Position numbers and translations under genes: made by a program. Of a stretch of 64,000 nt of DNA, positions 22,967 to 34,910 are shown piece after piece; the stretch's first letter is position 1, and every line of letters begins with the position of its first letter. Location: assembly GCA_019916065.1 (NCBI GenBank), contig CM034241.1, positions 4,657,062 through 4,721,061 of the forward strand. Reading direction: 5' to 3'. Origin of the DNA: Vitellaria paradoxa. Taxonomy: Eukaryota; Streptophyta; Magnoliopsida; Ericales; Sapotaceae. The notes beneath the pieces are model-generated. The model was not told where the DNA came from. It did no database searches and worked only from the letters and a program-made list of their open reading frames with translations.

Positions 22967-25157
22967 GTAACAATTTTTATCTATTTGTTATTTTTTAACC
23001 TTTTTGAGTTAATCTATAGTTGCTACCTGTTGCATATCTTTATTTTTCATTTGTAAATATATTACAAATGCTCATAGTGCTAATTGATAATTAGAGTTTA
23101 ATGGATGGTTTTGGGCCTATCTTAATGCCAAAATTTAGCTCAAAAGGTGAGACTTTCACTTATACTTATAAAATTAACCATTGCTCTTCCACAACCGATG
23201 TGAAAAACTCCAATAATCTTCTGCTTCACATATCAGATCTTGGGTCTTTGGGAGCAACCGTCTATTTCTTTTGGTGGATTGATATTAATGGTGAACTTGG
23301 ACTTTGATATTAGGTGGTCTTAGGCCTATCTTAATCGCAAAAACTAACTTTGATATTAGGTGGTCTTGGGCCTATCTTAATCACAAAAACTAACTCAAGA
23401 GGCGAGACTTTCCCTCATACTTGGGATGTTAATAGGGCAGCTATCATTTTTTCTGTCCCTATTTAGCAATACTCTTCTCTATCCCCATTTCAAGGATGAA
23501 AATTTCATCCATACTCGTCCCCGCTAATTAGCAGATTTCTTGTCTCTGTTTCTGTTTACCTACCAAATATAATAACAATTATAAGTTATATATAATATAT
23601 ATAAAATATATATTAAAAAAATATATAAATGGGTAGGCGGTGGGGTGGAAATTGTCTTACTTGTTCTCCTCCCGGTTTGAGTATTAATATCTCCATACCC
23701 TCATTGAACGGGGCAGCTAAAGTGGGTATTGTCATATATTGATAATTTTGGTCGTGTTTGAATGACAAAAAATTATACAAAAAATACAAAAAGTTGATGT
23801 AAAAAATGATATACAGAGAAACTTGATTGAAAGAAATTAAAAAAAATTAGTAAAAGTTAAAGGATTTTTTTTTTTTTTTTTGTGGGTTTAAGGACACTCC
23901 AAACTTCACAAATTTTTTTCTAAAGAACACCCCAAACTCGCCCAAGTGTTTTTCACGAGAGCATTCCAAACTTCACCCCACAATACACAACCTGTATCGA
24001 GTACAAGAGATTTTCCAACCCTTACAATAATATCTCACTCTCTTAATAATAATACAAATGTTGAACTCTCAAAACTCTTCAAGAGTGAATATGCAAGTTG
24101 AAGAGCAAGTGTTTACGGTTTGATGAATAATCACAATGATAACTCAATGGATCTTCTTTATTCTCCTGTCATCTTCCAAAGTTGTCATAGATGTTCTCTT
24201 ATAGGCTTTTCTAATCAACTAGCCTTTGGAGAATAAATCCTCTCCTTATCTTCTTTGATTATTTTTTCGTTAAAGAATACAACCATTTTGTGTGTAATTT
24301 GGATTCTCCATAATATCGTATTCCTAATTATATCTTCTAGCAAATCATCCTTTCCTTTCATGCAGCAGAGTTAATCTTTCAAACATATAAATCTTGTACT
24401 TCATTTCTTCAAGTTTCCAGAAGCAAGCTCACTTCCTTCCATTTAGTGTTGATCGTCAATCTTAGTTTCTACACCATCTTCCGTGGTTTCAACTCCGCTG
24501 TCCAATGTTGATTCTCGATCGTGTTCCGACACCATCTGTGTGTTTTTGACACCTCTGTCTAGTGTTGATTTTCTATCTTGGTTGTTACACCATTTGCCGT
24601 GGTTTCGAGTCTTTTGACATCCCTGTCCAGTGCTGATTCCCAATCTTGATTCTGACACCTTCTACCATGGTTTCAACGCCTCTGCTGTATAACTTGCAAA
24701 ACTCATTTATTTCCTTTCCAAACACCAAGTTAAAGTCATGGTGTCTTTTATATAAACTACAATTATATTCATGAAGATTCTTCACATCATTTATCATCTA
24801 AACTTTATTATTTTCAAAACTATTATCATAAGTATACTGGAATTCTTATAGCTAAACGGATTCTAATGTGATGCTCTATGGTTGTCTATCATATCCTCAT
24901 TTATTTTATTTGTTTTTAATTTTTGTGAGGGGTTAAATTATACCATTAGAAAGTAGCAGCAAGGACAAAACTCAAGTATGCATGACATACATGAGAAAAA
25001 ATGAAAACCTATAAAATCTATTATGGAAACAACAGAATGCAAGTTCTCATGATGCCAACATCTCAATTAAAAGAATTAATCTTCTTGTCCCCTAGTAAAA
25101 GAGAGTACCCAAGCTTATGAATCTCTCTCTCTCTCTCTCTCATTTCTCATATTGCAG
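22967..25157. repeat. Duplicated non-coding flank between P450 pseudogene and importin fragment
   Basis: Repeated at 61407-64000 up to the window end. It holds a roughly 46-base tandem pair at about 23303-23395 (reading GATATTAGGTGGTCTT twice), a GC-biased stretch at 23440-23740 that looks like a degraded repeat, and the 58-bp array at 24442. Somewhere here P450-associated DNA changes into an importin-alpha intron, because the importin exon starts at 25158. I could not place that boundary. No importin 5' exon (IBB region) and no P450 exon 3 or 4 can be found. Confidence 0.75.
24442..24690. repeat. Imperfect 58-bp tandem repeat, four units
   Basis: Four units built on a core TAGTGTTGATTYTCRATCTT, then ACACCATCT, GTGGTTTC and CCTCTGTC. 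They also occur at about 63318-63560 in the third copy. On the minus strand the array is open in places and gives a repetitive peptide, but nothing else supports coding. Confidence 0.75.
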
Positions 25158-26011
25158 TTGCTTGAAGCAGCTTGGTGTCTTACAAACATAGCAGCAGGAA
25201 AGCCAGAAGAAACTAAAGCTTTGTTGCCTGCTCTACCATTGCTAATTGCTCATCTTGGAGGTTGGTTATGGTTTCTGCATTTTCCTTTCAATATGAAAGA
25301 ATAGGAATTTTCTATCTTTCATTTTTCCATACATCCTTCTTTACCAAACTTCAATTTCTTTTTTCTTTCTTTTCATAAGTTATTAGAAAGTTATCCGAGC
25401 CTTAAAAGTGACTGAGATATAAGATACTATGTTAACTGACAAAAAACTCCCTTCTTTTGATCATTATACTGCTGTTTTGTGGAATAGCAATGCTATGATG
25501 GTGACACAAAATTATTGTGGCTATTTAGGTGCAGAATCTTTGACCCAAATTGAATGAAAAGTATTATGTCTAGATGGCTATCCGGGAAAGGATCCGGATA
25601 TAAGTTGTTTATCTTTTGTTGAACATATGGTAGCTTAATTGTTGCCATTTTTTTTCAGTCTTCTTCTAATGGGTGATATTCTCTTATTCTGTTTGAATAA
25701 ATTTATTTATCCAAAAACAAAAAATGAGGACTCTTACCCAAATCATCCCCCTTGGCCCAGATGCAAGGCCTTAAGTTGGCTTTTATGCTGCATGGCTTGG
25801 TTTAAGTCAACACAAGATGAAAAATAGTTCTTTGTTTCAGGTTGGATTAGGATTGAGTACCAATTATTTATTAATTGGTTTTCTTTTCCTTGGATTAGAT
25901 AAATTTTATGTTATTTTTGGTGGGAGGGATGGATAAGAGGAGGAAATAGGAGGGAGGGGAGAGAGCTTTCTCTCATTTTGTTTTGTTGGGTAGAAAAGAA
26001 AGGGTTCAGAC

Positions 26012-26135
26012 TTTGGTCATGAGTTCGAACTGTGGAAGAGCTTCAATGTAAGCAGGGTTAAGGTAGCATACATCTGATTCTCCACCTTGCAATGAGGGAT
26101 TCTGGTGCACCAGGTTGTCTGGGTTGAAAGGAAAG
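26012..26135 (+). mobile_element. Degraded Au-type SINE in importin intron 1
   Basis: Contains GAGTTCGAACTGTGGAAGAG, then AAGCAGGGTTAAGGTAGCAT, then GGTGCACCAGGTTGTCTGGG. This order matches the tRNA-related body and 3' end of the widespread plant Au SINE as I remember it. Ends and target duplication are no longer clear. Confidence 0.6.
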
Positions 26136-26571
26136 GGGGGAGGTAAAGAAATTTTAAAGCATTTGATTATCCCTTAATGAATAAAATGGATCTTCGTGCA
26201 ATACCAGGTAAAAATGTGATTTTGCACGGTTTGGTGCCTTATTGTGCTTCTCCCAGCAGGACCTGCACATTCATCCCCCTCCTGCTTCATCCACTCCTAT
26301 TCCCTCCCTCTTCTTCTCTTGCAAATAGTAATATCCATCTCTTTGTTTCCCATCCTCTCATATTCTTTTCCACATAGAGTTCTAACGTATAATTTACGCA
26401 AGGGCCATTCCTAGTGCGACTACAAATGCTTAGCCTGCAAGGTTGTAAAATTAGGTTTGTGTTTTGGTGCCAACTACTTCACGTGAATAAAACCCAGGAT
26501 TAGGTGTTCACCAAGTTCTTTTTTCTTGGCACTTTAAGCCCTTTTTGTCTTTGAGCTTTAATACATGTTAA

Positions 26572-26921
26572 GGCCCCGTTTGGCATCAAGAAAAATCTCT
26601 ATAAATCTTCAACAACCCCTCTACCTCTAATTTTTCCGCCATCACTAATTTCAAAAAATTCTAATATTTCGCTAAAAAAATAAGAAATCTAAAAGTAGGT
26701 TAACCGAATGTGTAAATTTTTTATACAATCATATTGTTCGTGTCGAAAGTTTTCAAATGAGTATCATTGTCGCTATTTTTTGTGAATTTTTTGAATCCGT
26801 GGGAACGGATTTAAAAAACCGTTCCCACGGTTAGCCACTTTTCAGAAAAAAAGGCGCCAAAGCAACCCCAAACCACATTTTATCTCAATTTATCTTATTT
26901 TTTCTTACGCCAAACGAGGTC
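26572..26921. mobile_element. Tourist/Harbinger-like MITE in importin intron 1
   Basis: Terminal inverted repeats GGCCCCGTTTGGC and GACCTCGTTTGGC lie at the two ends, bracketed by TAA on each side (26569-26571 and 26922-26924), as expected for PIF/Harbinger elements. Inside lies a separate perfect 12-bp inverted repeat, CCGTGGGAACGG (26797-26808 and 26819-26830). No coding capacity. Confidence 0.8.
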
Positions 26922-28190
26922 TAAATTTACTATATCTATCCTATTTGTCTTTTGTGGAGTTACTATTTTTTCTACTATACTATTGTATTTCTTTGTGAAA
27001 TGGAAATCTTGCCTCATTGGTTTCTTCAATCTGATCGTACGTTCCATTCTGATTATTATTTTAGGATTTATGAATAAGTTCGTTAATTATTGATTAGCTT
27101 TTATTATCTGCTACATATACTGCTGTGATTGCGTTTAACAGAAGAGGTTTTGTTAGCTAAACTTTGCTTGTGGTCAATGCCTCCAAAGTTTAGCTGACAT
27201 ATCAAACTATCCCTTGTAACTTGATACACGAATAATGCTCCTTCGGTCTATTAATTGTGCCAATTAATTGAACAATGAACCGTAGTTGTCTACGCTGCTT
27301 CAAATCTGTAGGTGCTTTTTTTTTTTTTTTTTTTTTTTTCCGTTTTCAAATAGAAATTGTACTTGGTTTAGTGCGATTTTTTTTGCATGTATGTGTGCGC
27401 GCGTGTGCCAGCTTCTACGCTATTAGGGTAGTTGGTATGATCGTGGAAACACTTGCTGCCATTATTCTTTGTGGTTTGAAGGGTCTTAAAAATCAGCTGT
27501 TACATCAAGGAAAACAGTCTTGTAGATTACTAAAGCGATATTGTAATTGTAGCCTTATGTTTCTTTCTGTATCTTGTATTTATATTTCAAATTCCATAGT
27601 GTTTTTTTTGTGTTTGAGTTTATATAATTAATTGTTAATCCGTCCAATTTGAGATTACTTTTTTGGTCTTAGGTAAACATGAACTACATTTTCCTACATG
27701 TGCAATCCAGCTTGATTACTAATTCAGGATAGTTTTCCTACTTCCTACTCTAACCTTGAAATGGTAATATTGTGTAGAAAATAGCTCCTTGCCTGTTGCT
27801 GAGCAGTGTGCATGGGCCCTGGGAAATGTTGCTGGTGAAGGAGAGGAACTAAGAAAAATTCTGATATCACAAGGAGCCTTACCACTTCTTGCAAGAATGA
27901 TGCTTCCAAATGAGGGTTCAACCGTGAGAACAGCTGCTTGGGCACTTTCAAATTTAATCAAGGTTTTGAATATCTCACTTAATCTAGGACTAATATCGTA
28001 TTATTATTATTATTATTATTAAAGCTGATGATGTTTGCACTCCTCTATTAGCTTCCCCCACTCTATATTATTATTATTTAGTAAACAAACAATATTGTGG
28101 AGTAGGGGAAACTAATGATGGAGTGCAGATATCATCTTATTATAGAAACAACTTGGTTTCTTTTATGTTAACTGCACTTATTGTAGTATG

Positions 28191-28408
28191 TTAATTTATT
28201 TTGTGGCTTGTGGAAGTTATTATCTATTTATTTCTTTTACTTATAAATAGAAGAGTTATTCCTTTTGTGGGTCTCAATTCTTTCATGTGGCCTTCCCCCT
28301 TAATTTATTTTGTGGCTTGTGGAAGTTATTATCTATTTATTTCTTTTACTTATAAATAGAAGAGTTATTCCTTTTGTGGGTCTCAATTCTTTCATGTGGC
28401 CTTCCCCC
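28191..28408. repeat. Tandem duplication of a 109-bp unit in importin intron 2
   Basis: Units 28191-28299 and 28300-28408 appear identical by eye, so the duplication is young or an assembly effect. It lies in an intron and does not touch an exon. Confidence 0.92.
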
Positions 28409-31059
28409 TACCACCTGGTCCACTTGCCTGTTCCAGAAAAAGAATTTGATTGACGTTTAAAACTCACTGGGCTTTTTTATGCTAGCCTGATTTTGACATT
28501 GGCTGTCCCTTTGTTAGGAATGAGCTTGCTTGTCTTCTGTTTATTCTGTGTTGCATGTTAGTAATGCTATTAGTTTTATTTGAACAAATATGTTATTAAA
28601 TAATGTTTTTCACCTTTTACTTTTTGTATATCTGATTAAACATTTACCATGATCTAGCTGGGCTTGAGCTTGTGCACATTTCCCAAAATGCAGATTGCAT
28701 AGCTGGTCCAGCTACATTTGTTTCCACCTTGTTTTGGGGTGCCATACATGTAATCTTACCATGCATCCATTATCCACCATGTTGCATTATTTTGTTGTAT
28801 AATTTTTTTTTCTCCGGAATTATTGAGACTTGTTTTTCTGACGGTTCTCATGCAGACCAGCTTCTAACTAAATACTGATATGCACCCATATTCTTATTTC
28901 AGTTCTTTAGAAACTTCAATTTGTGATTCCATAGGCTGATCTCCACTGTGGGTTGTTTCTGTGTGTGCCAGAACAATGTTTCCTAAAACGTGAATTGTTT
29001 CGATAAATGTGCTTATACTCTTAAATGCGGTGCGATAGAGTATATGCTTCTTATAGAGTCGTTAGATTATTATGTTTTCATATATAAAAGTGACTTTTTT
29101 TTCAAAAAAATAATTAACCAAGAAAATAAAGTAGTGTAGATATTCATGAAACTATGTACTTTTTCTTTGATATGAATCTTTGTGCATCATCATTTTGTGA
29201 AGCTTAAATTTATTGGTTATTGTCACACAATTTGTTATTAATTCACTATTTTCAATGGTTTTCCTAACAAAAATATTACATAGGTATAATTTTTTCGAAT
29301 CGACAAAATTTTGTGTATTGGTTGGCATGTAAGTGTGCCACATTCGGGGATGTATGTACCAAAACGTGGTTCACAAGTGTAATGATGATTAATAGTAAAT
29401 TTGTAACTCTGTGCCAGAACCATCAACCTTATTAGTGATGATTCCACTGAAACATGAACCAAAATTCTCTTTTAAAACTTTGACTATGTCTTGTATCTTT
29501 CATTTAGTGAGTCCTAGGCTCATAGAAATGACTTGGATTGTGTATATGAACTGTAAAACAATCTTTAACACCAGGTATAACTCAGTTTGATTGGATTGTT
29601 TCACCACCAATGCAAAACTGGAGCCAGGAAATTCAGGCTCTTCTATGTAGGAACCATAAACTGAGAGAACTGAATTAAACCAAACCAACTAGATCTGGTC
29701 CATTAAGTTCACTTTCACAGTTCAGTTCAGTTTCAGCTTATGGAAGAAGATCTCTTCTTCAGGAAGATTTCTACGTCTTGTTTAGGTCTGTTCGAGTTGC
29801 CCAATTATGGATATATTAGCTCCTAGTCAACGTGGAAATTGGTATGGAAGTGAATCTACAAGGTATAAAACAATATATATCCAAGGCAAAAATATGAATT
29901 TGATACCAATCTATGATTAAGGGACAAGTAATTGTGTACCTATATATATTACGTGGTTGTGGAAGCATTTAGTTATATAATAAGAATAAGACTTTATAGT
30001 ACAAACTAAAACATGTCAAATGGGTTATGTTGAGCATGGAATCACGAAAGATGCCTGCATGACCTTTCCTTACTGCGGCTAGGAATAAGGTATTAGGAAC
30101 ATTGCTTAAAATGGCAATATGGCTCCAAAAAAGACTTTTTGGCTTACCTGCTTGATTTGTTCTGCAGTCTTTAACTCGCCTTCAATGGTTTCCCCTCTGA
30201 AACAAATGCAGCCACTAGAGGGTTTTGCCATCTACAGAAACCTGTGAGGGATATTGTGCTCCTGTTTTTTGTTCGTTTTCTTGGAGAACAATTTTAGACG
30301 GTTTTATACCTTTCATCCCTGGTTTATTTTCGTCAACTTTTAAGTTTCAACTATATATGCTGAGTTTTGAGTATGAATTCATCTCATTGATTTATTTCGC
30401 ACGGTACCTTTTTCTTTTCTTTTTTTTACTTCATATTTTATTTGTAATACCAATCCATTGTATTTGGATGCAGGGGCCTGATCCTAGAGCTGCAACAGAA
30501 CTCATAAAAATTGATGGGGTACTTGATGCAATTATTAGGCACTTGAGAAAAATGTAAGTGGTTGACACTTTATAACTCTGGAATCTGGATTATTTACAAT
30601 AAAGTGCATTTAGTCTGGTGCGTTTACAGCAGAGCTGGATACTTGTACATACATTTATGTGATGCCTGGATCTTCTAATTGATATCTGATCCACCACTGC
30701 TGATAGAGTTGAGAGTTGGAGTTATGCTACTGGTACAACCCTAATCCACTAAGAGTGGGCGTGTCAACATGGTTATTACTGGTACATTGGGCATATATAA
30801 TACTGAGGTTTGAGACTCTATACTCGACTTTTTTCTTTACACAGGTGGCGGACAATATGGATAAAAACTTAAAATTTGAACCTTCACTTATGACTTCTGG
30901 CCCTTCCAGGGATCTGCTAACTGTGGGCAGTTTTTCCTTTGCCTCTGCATTCAGCTCCACTACAGTTGTGAGACTAAAACGTTGAGAGTTTAAAGGCTAG
31001 ACTGAAGCCTTATGTTATTTCTATCTGTTTTCATTTCAAGTGTTGTCCTTTTTTAAAGT

Positions 31060-31395
31060 ATCTTTCTCAAAACTAATTGGTAAGGAGTGGAGAGGCTCAT
31101 AAAGATTTTATACTAGTTTGATAGGCTTGATTTTATCGATGTGGGATATATTCCAACACACTCTATCACATACGACCCCTGCTCACACATGGAGAAATAG
31201 GCTAGTGTGTTGAGTAAGACAAATGCACAATCGAGAGATTCATTTAAAGGAGGATGAGTCCTTCCAAACCTAGCTATGCTATTATTTTAAAGCATCAAAC
31301 TCAAAACCAATTGACAAGGAGTGAAGAGGCCCATTAAGATTTTATACTGGTTTGGAAGACTTGATTTTTTATTGATATGGGATATATTCTAACAT
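31060..31395. repeat. Two diverged copies of a ~90-bp repeat in an importin intron
   Basis: The segments 31066-31160 and 31306-31395 share AAACTAATTGGTAAGGAGTG, AAGATTTTATACTRGTTTG and GGGATATATTC in the same order. The phrase is reminiscent of LTR-derived repeats common in plants, but no full element can be outlined. Confidence 0.55.
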
Positions 31396-31999
31396 CCTAT
31401 TAAACTTGTAGTGCACCAAATCAATCCCAGCATTAATTGGCAGTAAATGGATGATTGTGGCATCATGGTGGTTTGCCTGCAACTCCTTTATGCTGCACCT
31501 TCTATGGCACATTACTCTCACTCATCTCCCTTTTCTTGAATGAATCTTCTATAACAGTGTCTTAAAGCTTATGCAATACAAAATACCAATAGAAATTCCC
31601 TTTCCCCCTCCTTTTCAACCATCTTCTCATCTTTGGCTTTGATCTGACCCTTGCAATTTGAGCATCACTCTAAGCTTCTGTGTGCTTAGTCTTCATCTCC
31701 TGAATCTTTTCTTCGAGGTTCCACCATTGTTATCAAACTTTTTTTTTTTGGCAATGATTTAGCAATTTCTTGGTTTTGCTGAAAACTTTTCAGCCTTGCA
31801 TATAGTGTTGCTAATCCTATTGCTATCCCTGGGCTTTGATCTATCCCTTAAAAATTGTGCACCATTTTGAGCTTTTGTGGGAACAGCCTTCATCTCCTAA
31901 ATTTTTTTCCTTAAGGTTTCGCTGTCATTGTAAACTCTCTTGTTCTCTCTCTCTCTCTCTCTCTCTTTTTAATATATAACAAGGATGGTGGGTTTTTGG

Positions 32000-32215
32000 T
32001 GTTGAGACACACTCCTCAACTGTAAACTTGGAGAGATCATAGGTTTGAGATTTCACAAAGGTTTCTTCCTGTCAAGGCCACTCACATAGCTTTTGCATTT
32101 ACTTGGTTCGTGGGTCTTGTGGAGTGGCTTTCAAGACTGGGTTTTTTACTTTCTAAAGATGGGTCGAATGTGGCCCTGTCTTGGGGAGGTTCCTCGTCAC
32201 AGAAGGGTAAGAGTC
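32000..32215 (+). mobile_element. Possible degraded SINE in importin intron 3
   Basis: Ends in CTTGGGGAGGTTCCTCGTCA, very like the AGGGAGGTTCCTTGTCAAAT that precedes the AAT tail of the better SINE at 34682. It has a weak B-box-like AGGTTTGAGATTTCAC upstream. The rest of the intron from 27963 to 33581 shows no gene. Confidence 0.4.
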
Positions 32216-33155
32216 CAGAGGACTATTGTAGAATTCTGCCTGGCGCGAAATGATTGTCTTGACACTTCAAGTTTGAAATGGCCCCACAAAGAGGTCAAGG
32301 GCTGCAGGACCTTCTTGCAACCCCAGGGAGGTGGGTTGCTCCTTTTCTGGCTGAAAGGAGAATCTAGAATGCCCCTGCAGGAAAGGAATGTCTCATGGGA
32401 GAGTGTGGTCTTATCCTGATGGGTTAGGGCCTTCATGGTGCAGACGTGGTGTTGGCATGGTTGACACCCACAAACCCCTTGAAACCCATCTCAAGTGACA
32501 CTTGCTAGCCTGACTTAGTCTATGTGTTATTGCCTTGAGATTCTATAGAGGTGCTTTGGTCATGCATCTCCCAGTGCTCTTTGTTGATCACAATAAGCAC
32601 TTTTGGAAAGAAGCTAAAATCAAATGGAGATGCCCCATTCCTTAATTTCATTTGGTGTCTTCTGCTTTTGCTAGCAGAAATCCTCTCCCTTCTGGCCAAT
32701 AATCTGTGGAGAAAAAGTGGTTTTAGAGAGAGAACCTACAAGTTTCCCTTATTGCCCTAGTTAATCTGTTAATTAAAACTTCTTGAAGTTTTTGAGTGAT
32801 ATCTTGCCACCTGTTATCAATGGAAGGTTGTTTCCTTCTTGTGTTTACAAGTGAATTGGTTTGATTGAGATATTGAGACACCACTTATTTGCCATGGAAG
32901 GTTATTTCCTGCTTGTGTTTACATGATAAAGTGGCTTGATTGAGATGTTGAGTCAAATAATATAATATGCTAACAAATTGTGGAATTATTTATATCTATT
33001 TTAAAAAATTTAATTTACAAATATGACCAAAAATTTGTAAAATTTAAGGGATAATGAATTAATAAATATAAATTCACGTTGCTTTTATCTTATTATTTAA
33101 TTCTATTTTTTTCTCACTAAAATTACAATGTGTTTCATTATGTTTAAGTGATGAA

Positions 33156-33293
33156 CATGTGTCTCTCAAGTGCCTCAAAATTGTCCAATTCTAAAACAAC
33201 TAAAATATAATATAACACGTTTCACATGTGTCTCTCAAGTGCCTCAAGATTGTCCAATTCTAAAACAACTAAAATATAATATAACACGTTTCA
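33156..33293. repeat. Tandem duplication of a 69-bp unit
   Basis: Two units, 33156-33224 and 33225-33293, differing at one visible base. Intronic, just upstream of the importin exon at 33582. Confidence 0.9.
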
Positions 33294-34681
33294 ATAAGTA
33301 TTCAACACTCGTTGATAGAGTGTTCAATGAGTGTGTGTGTTCAACACCAACACGGATACGTCACATTCCTAGAAGTGTTTGTGCTTCTTAGTTCTCAATG
33401 TATGGTAGGTCAAGATCCCTAGGATCTTGATGAAAGCACCGAACTGACAGTAAAGGGCTTAGCATTCTTGCTTGTTTCCTTGATGCATTTGTTTGGAAAC
33501 CATATTCTTTTACATTTACCAAATCTCTTGATATGGCTTGCTATATTTTTTTAACTGTAATTAAATTAGGGTCAAATTCAGGGATGAGGAGCTGGCAACG
33601 GAAGTAGCATGGGTGGTTGTATATCTTTCAGCCCTTTCAAATGTTGCTACTGGCATCTTAGTGAAGAGTGATCTCCTTCAATTACTTGTGGAAAGACTGG
33701 CAACATCAAATAGCTTGCAGTTGCTTATTCCAGTGCATGAAAAATAAATTAATAAAATTGGTCTTTTCATGATTTTTTAAGTGAATTATGCAATTGATAT
33801 TGGGAGAATATGTGAAACTATGAGGTGCAGGTTAAGACTCATTCTAACATGAGTATGTACATTTTCCTAAACTATTCGTTAATTGCGCCAATATTTTTCT
33901 CCTTTTCCTCCACTTTTTGTCCTGGTCTCCTAGGTTCCTGAATTTATGTGCTCTGAACTTTAGGGTGTGTCTTAATCAAGGATGTGGGGAAGGAAAATAA
34001 AAGTAAGAGAGAAAAGGGAAAGAAAGAAAGGGAAAAGTTGAAAGAAACATGAAATTGCAAGTATATGCTCATATTTTGCGGGGTTAGAAAATATACGAAA
34101 ATGAAAAGCATTACTGAATAAATTAATTTTCTAATCTAAGTTTTTTTTTTTTAATTTCTCAAATTCCTTGCCTTTTTTTTTTCACAACCAAGCAGAAGTG
34201 ATTTGAATTCCCATATGTTTCCTTTTCCTAGATAAATCCGCAATCCAATCACAAACTTAGTCTTCCACTCCAGCTTGATATGTCACGTTTCAGCTTGTGG
34301 TTAACAGTGACTATGACCTATTTAGAAGGAATTTTTTGGTGTAATTAGGAGGAGAAATGGGACCTTAGGTCAATGAGTTAGTTCTCTCTCTCTCTCTCTC
34401 TATTTTTTTTTTTTTGGGGGGGGGGGGGGGCTTTAACATATATATATTTATCAGTGCTCATCTTTGACCAGATGGCATTGAGCATATGGTAATATCAGCA
34501 ATAGGAGCTGGCTGTAAATGCAAACTGCACTGTGGCATGATGAATCTATTACTGATTGTTAATCATGAGATTGACAACTCTGCTAGAATGAACACAAACT
34601 GGTCGCTTGACGTTACTAAGAAAAAATAAAAATCATAGTAATGAGCATGATAATGCAAATAATTTAGCACTCACAAATCCA

Positions 34682-34910
34682 AGGGGTAGCTTGAGTGGTG
34701 GCTGAGCCTGATGATATAAGTGTTAGAGCAAAAGGTGAAGGCACTCTCAAGTTCAAGTCCCATCGGGTGCATATCACCCTTGAGGTCCATCCACACAGAC
34801 ATTAGTCTTGTTGGGGTTTCACGGGCATGGGATTACTCTAGGGGTGGGTCTACTGTTGTCCTGCTGCCTTAGGGAGGTTCCTTGTCAAATAATAATAATA
34901 ATAATAATAA
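34682..34910 (+). mobile_element. tRNA-derived SINE with AAT tail in importin intron 4
   Basis: Starts AGGGGTAGCTTGAGTGGT (A-box region), has TCAAGTTCAAGTCCCATCG (B box) about 60 bases on, and ends in a run of seven to eight AAT triplets. This is the usual plan of a short plant SINE. A target duplication could not be recognised. Confidence 0.72.

Noticed and set aside
24443..24797. Minus-strand frames with a repetitive peptide (GVETTEDGVETK and similar)
   Set aside because: The repetition comes from the 58-bp DNA repeat. The second copy at 63318-63560 does not keep the same frame open, and no domain is visible.
34384..34440. CT run followed by long T and G runs
   Set aside because: Simple-sequence DNA inside an importin intron, probably with uncertain lengths in the assembly; no function implied.
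34682..34760. Possible tRNA gene
   Set aside because: It has A- and B-box-like stretches but no cloverleaf, and it continues into a SINE body with an AAT tail.
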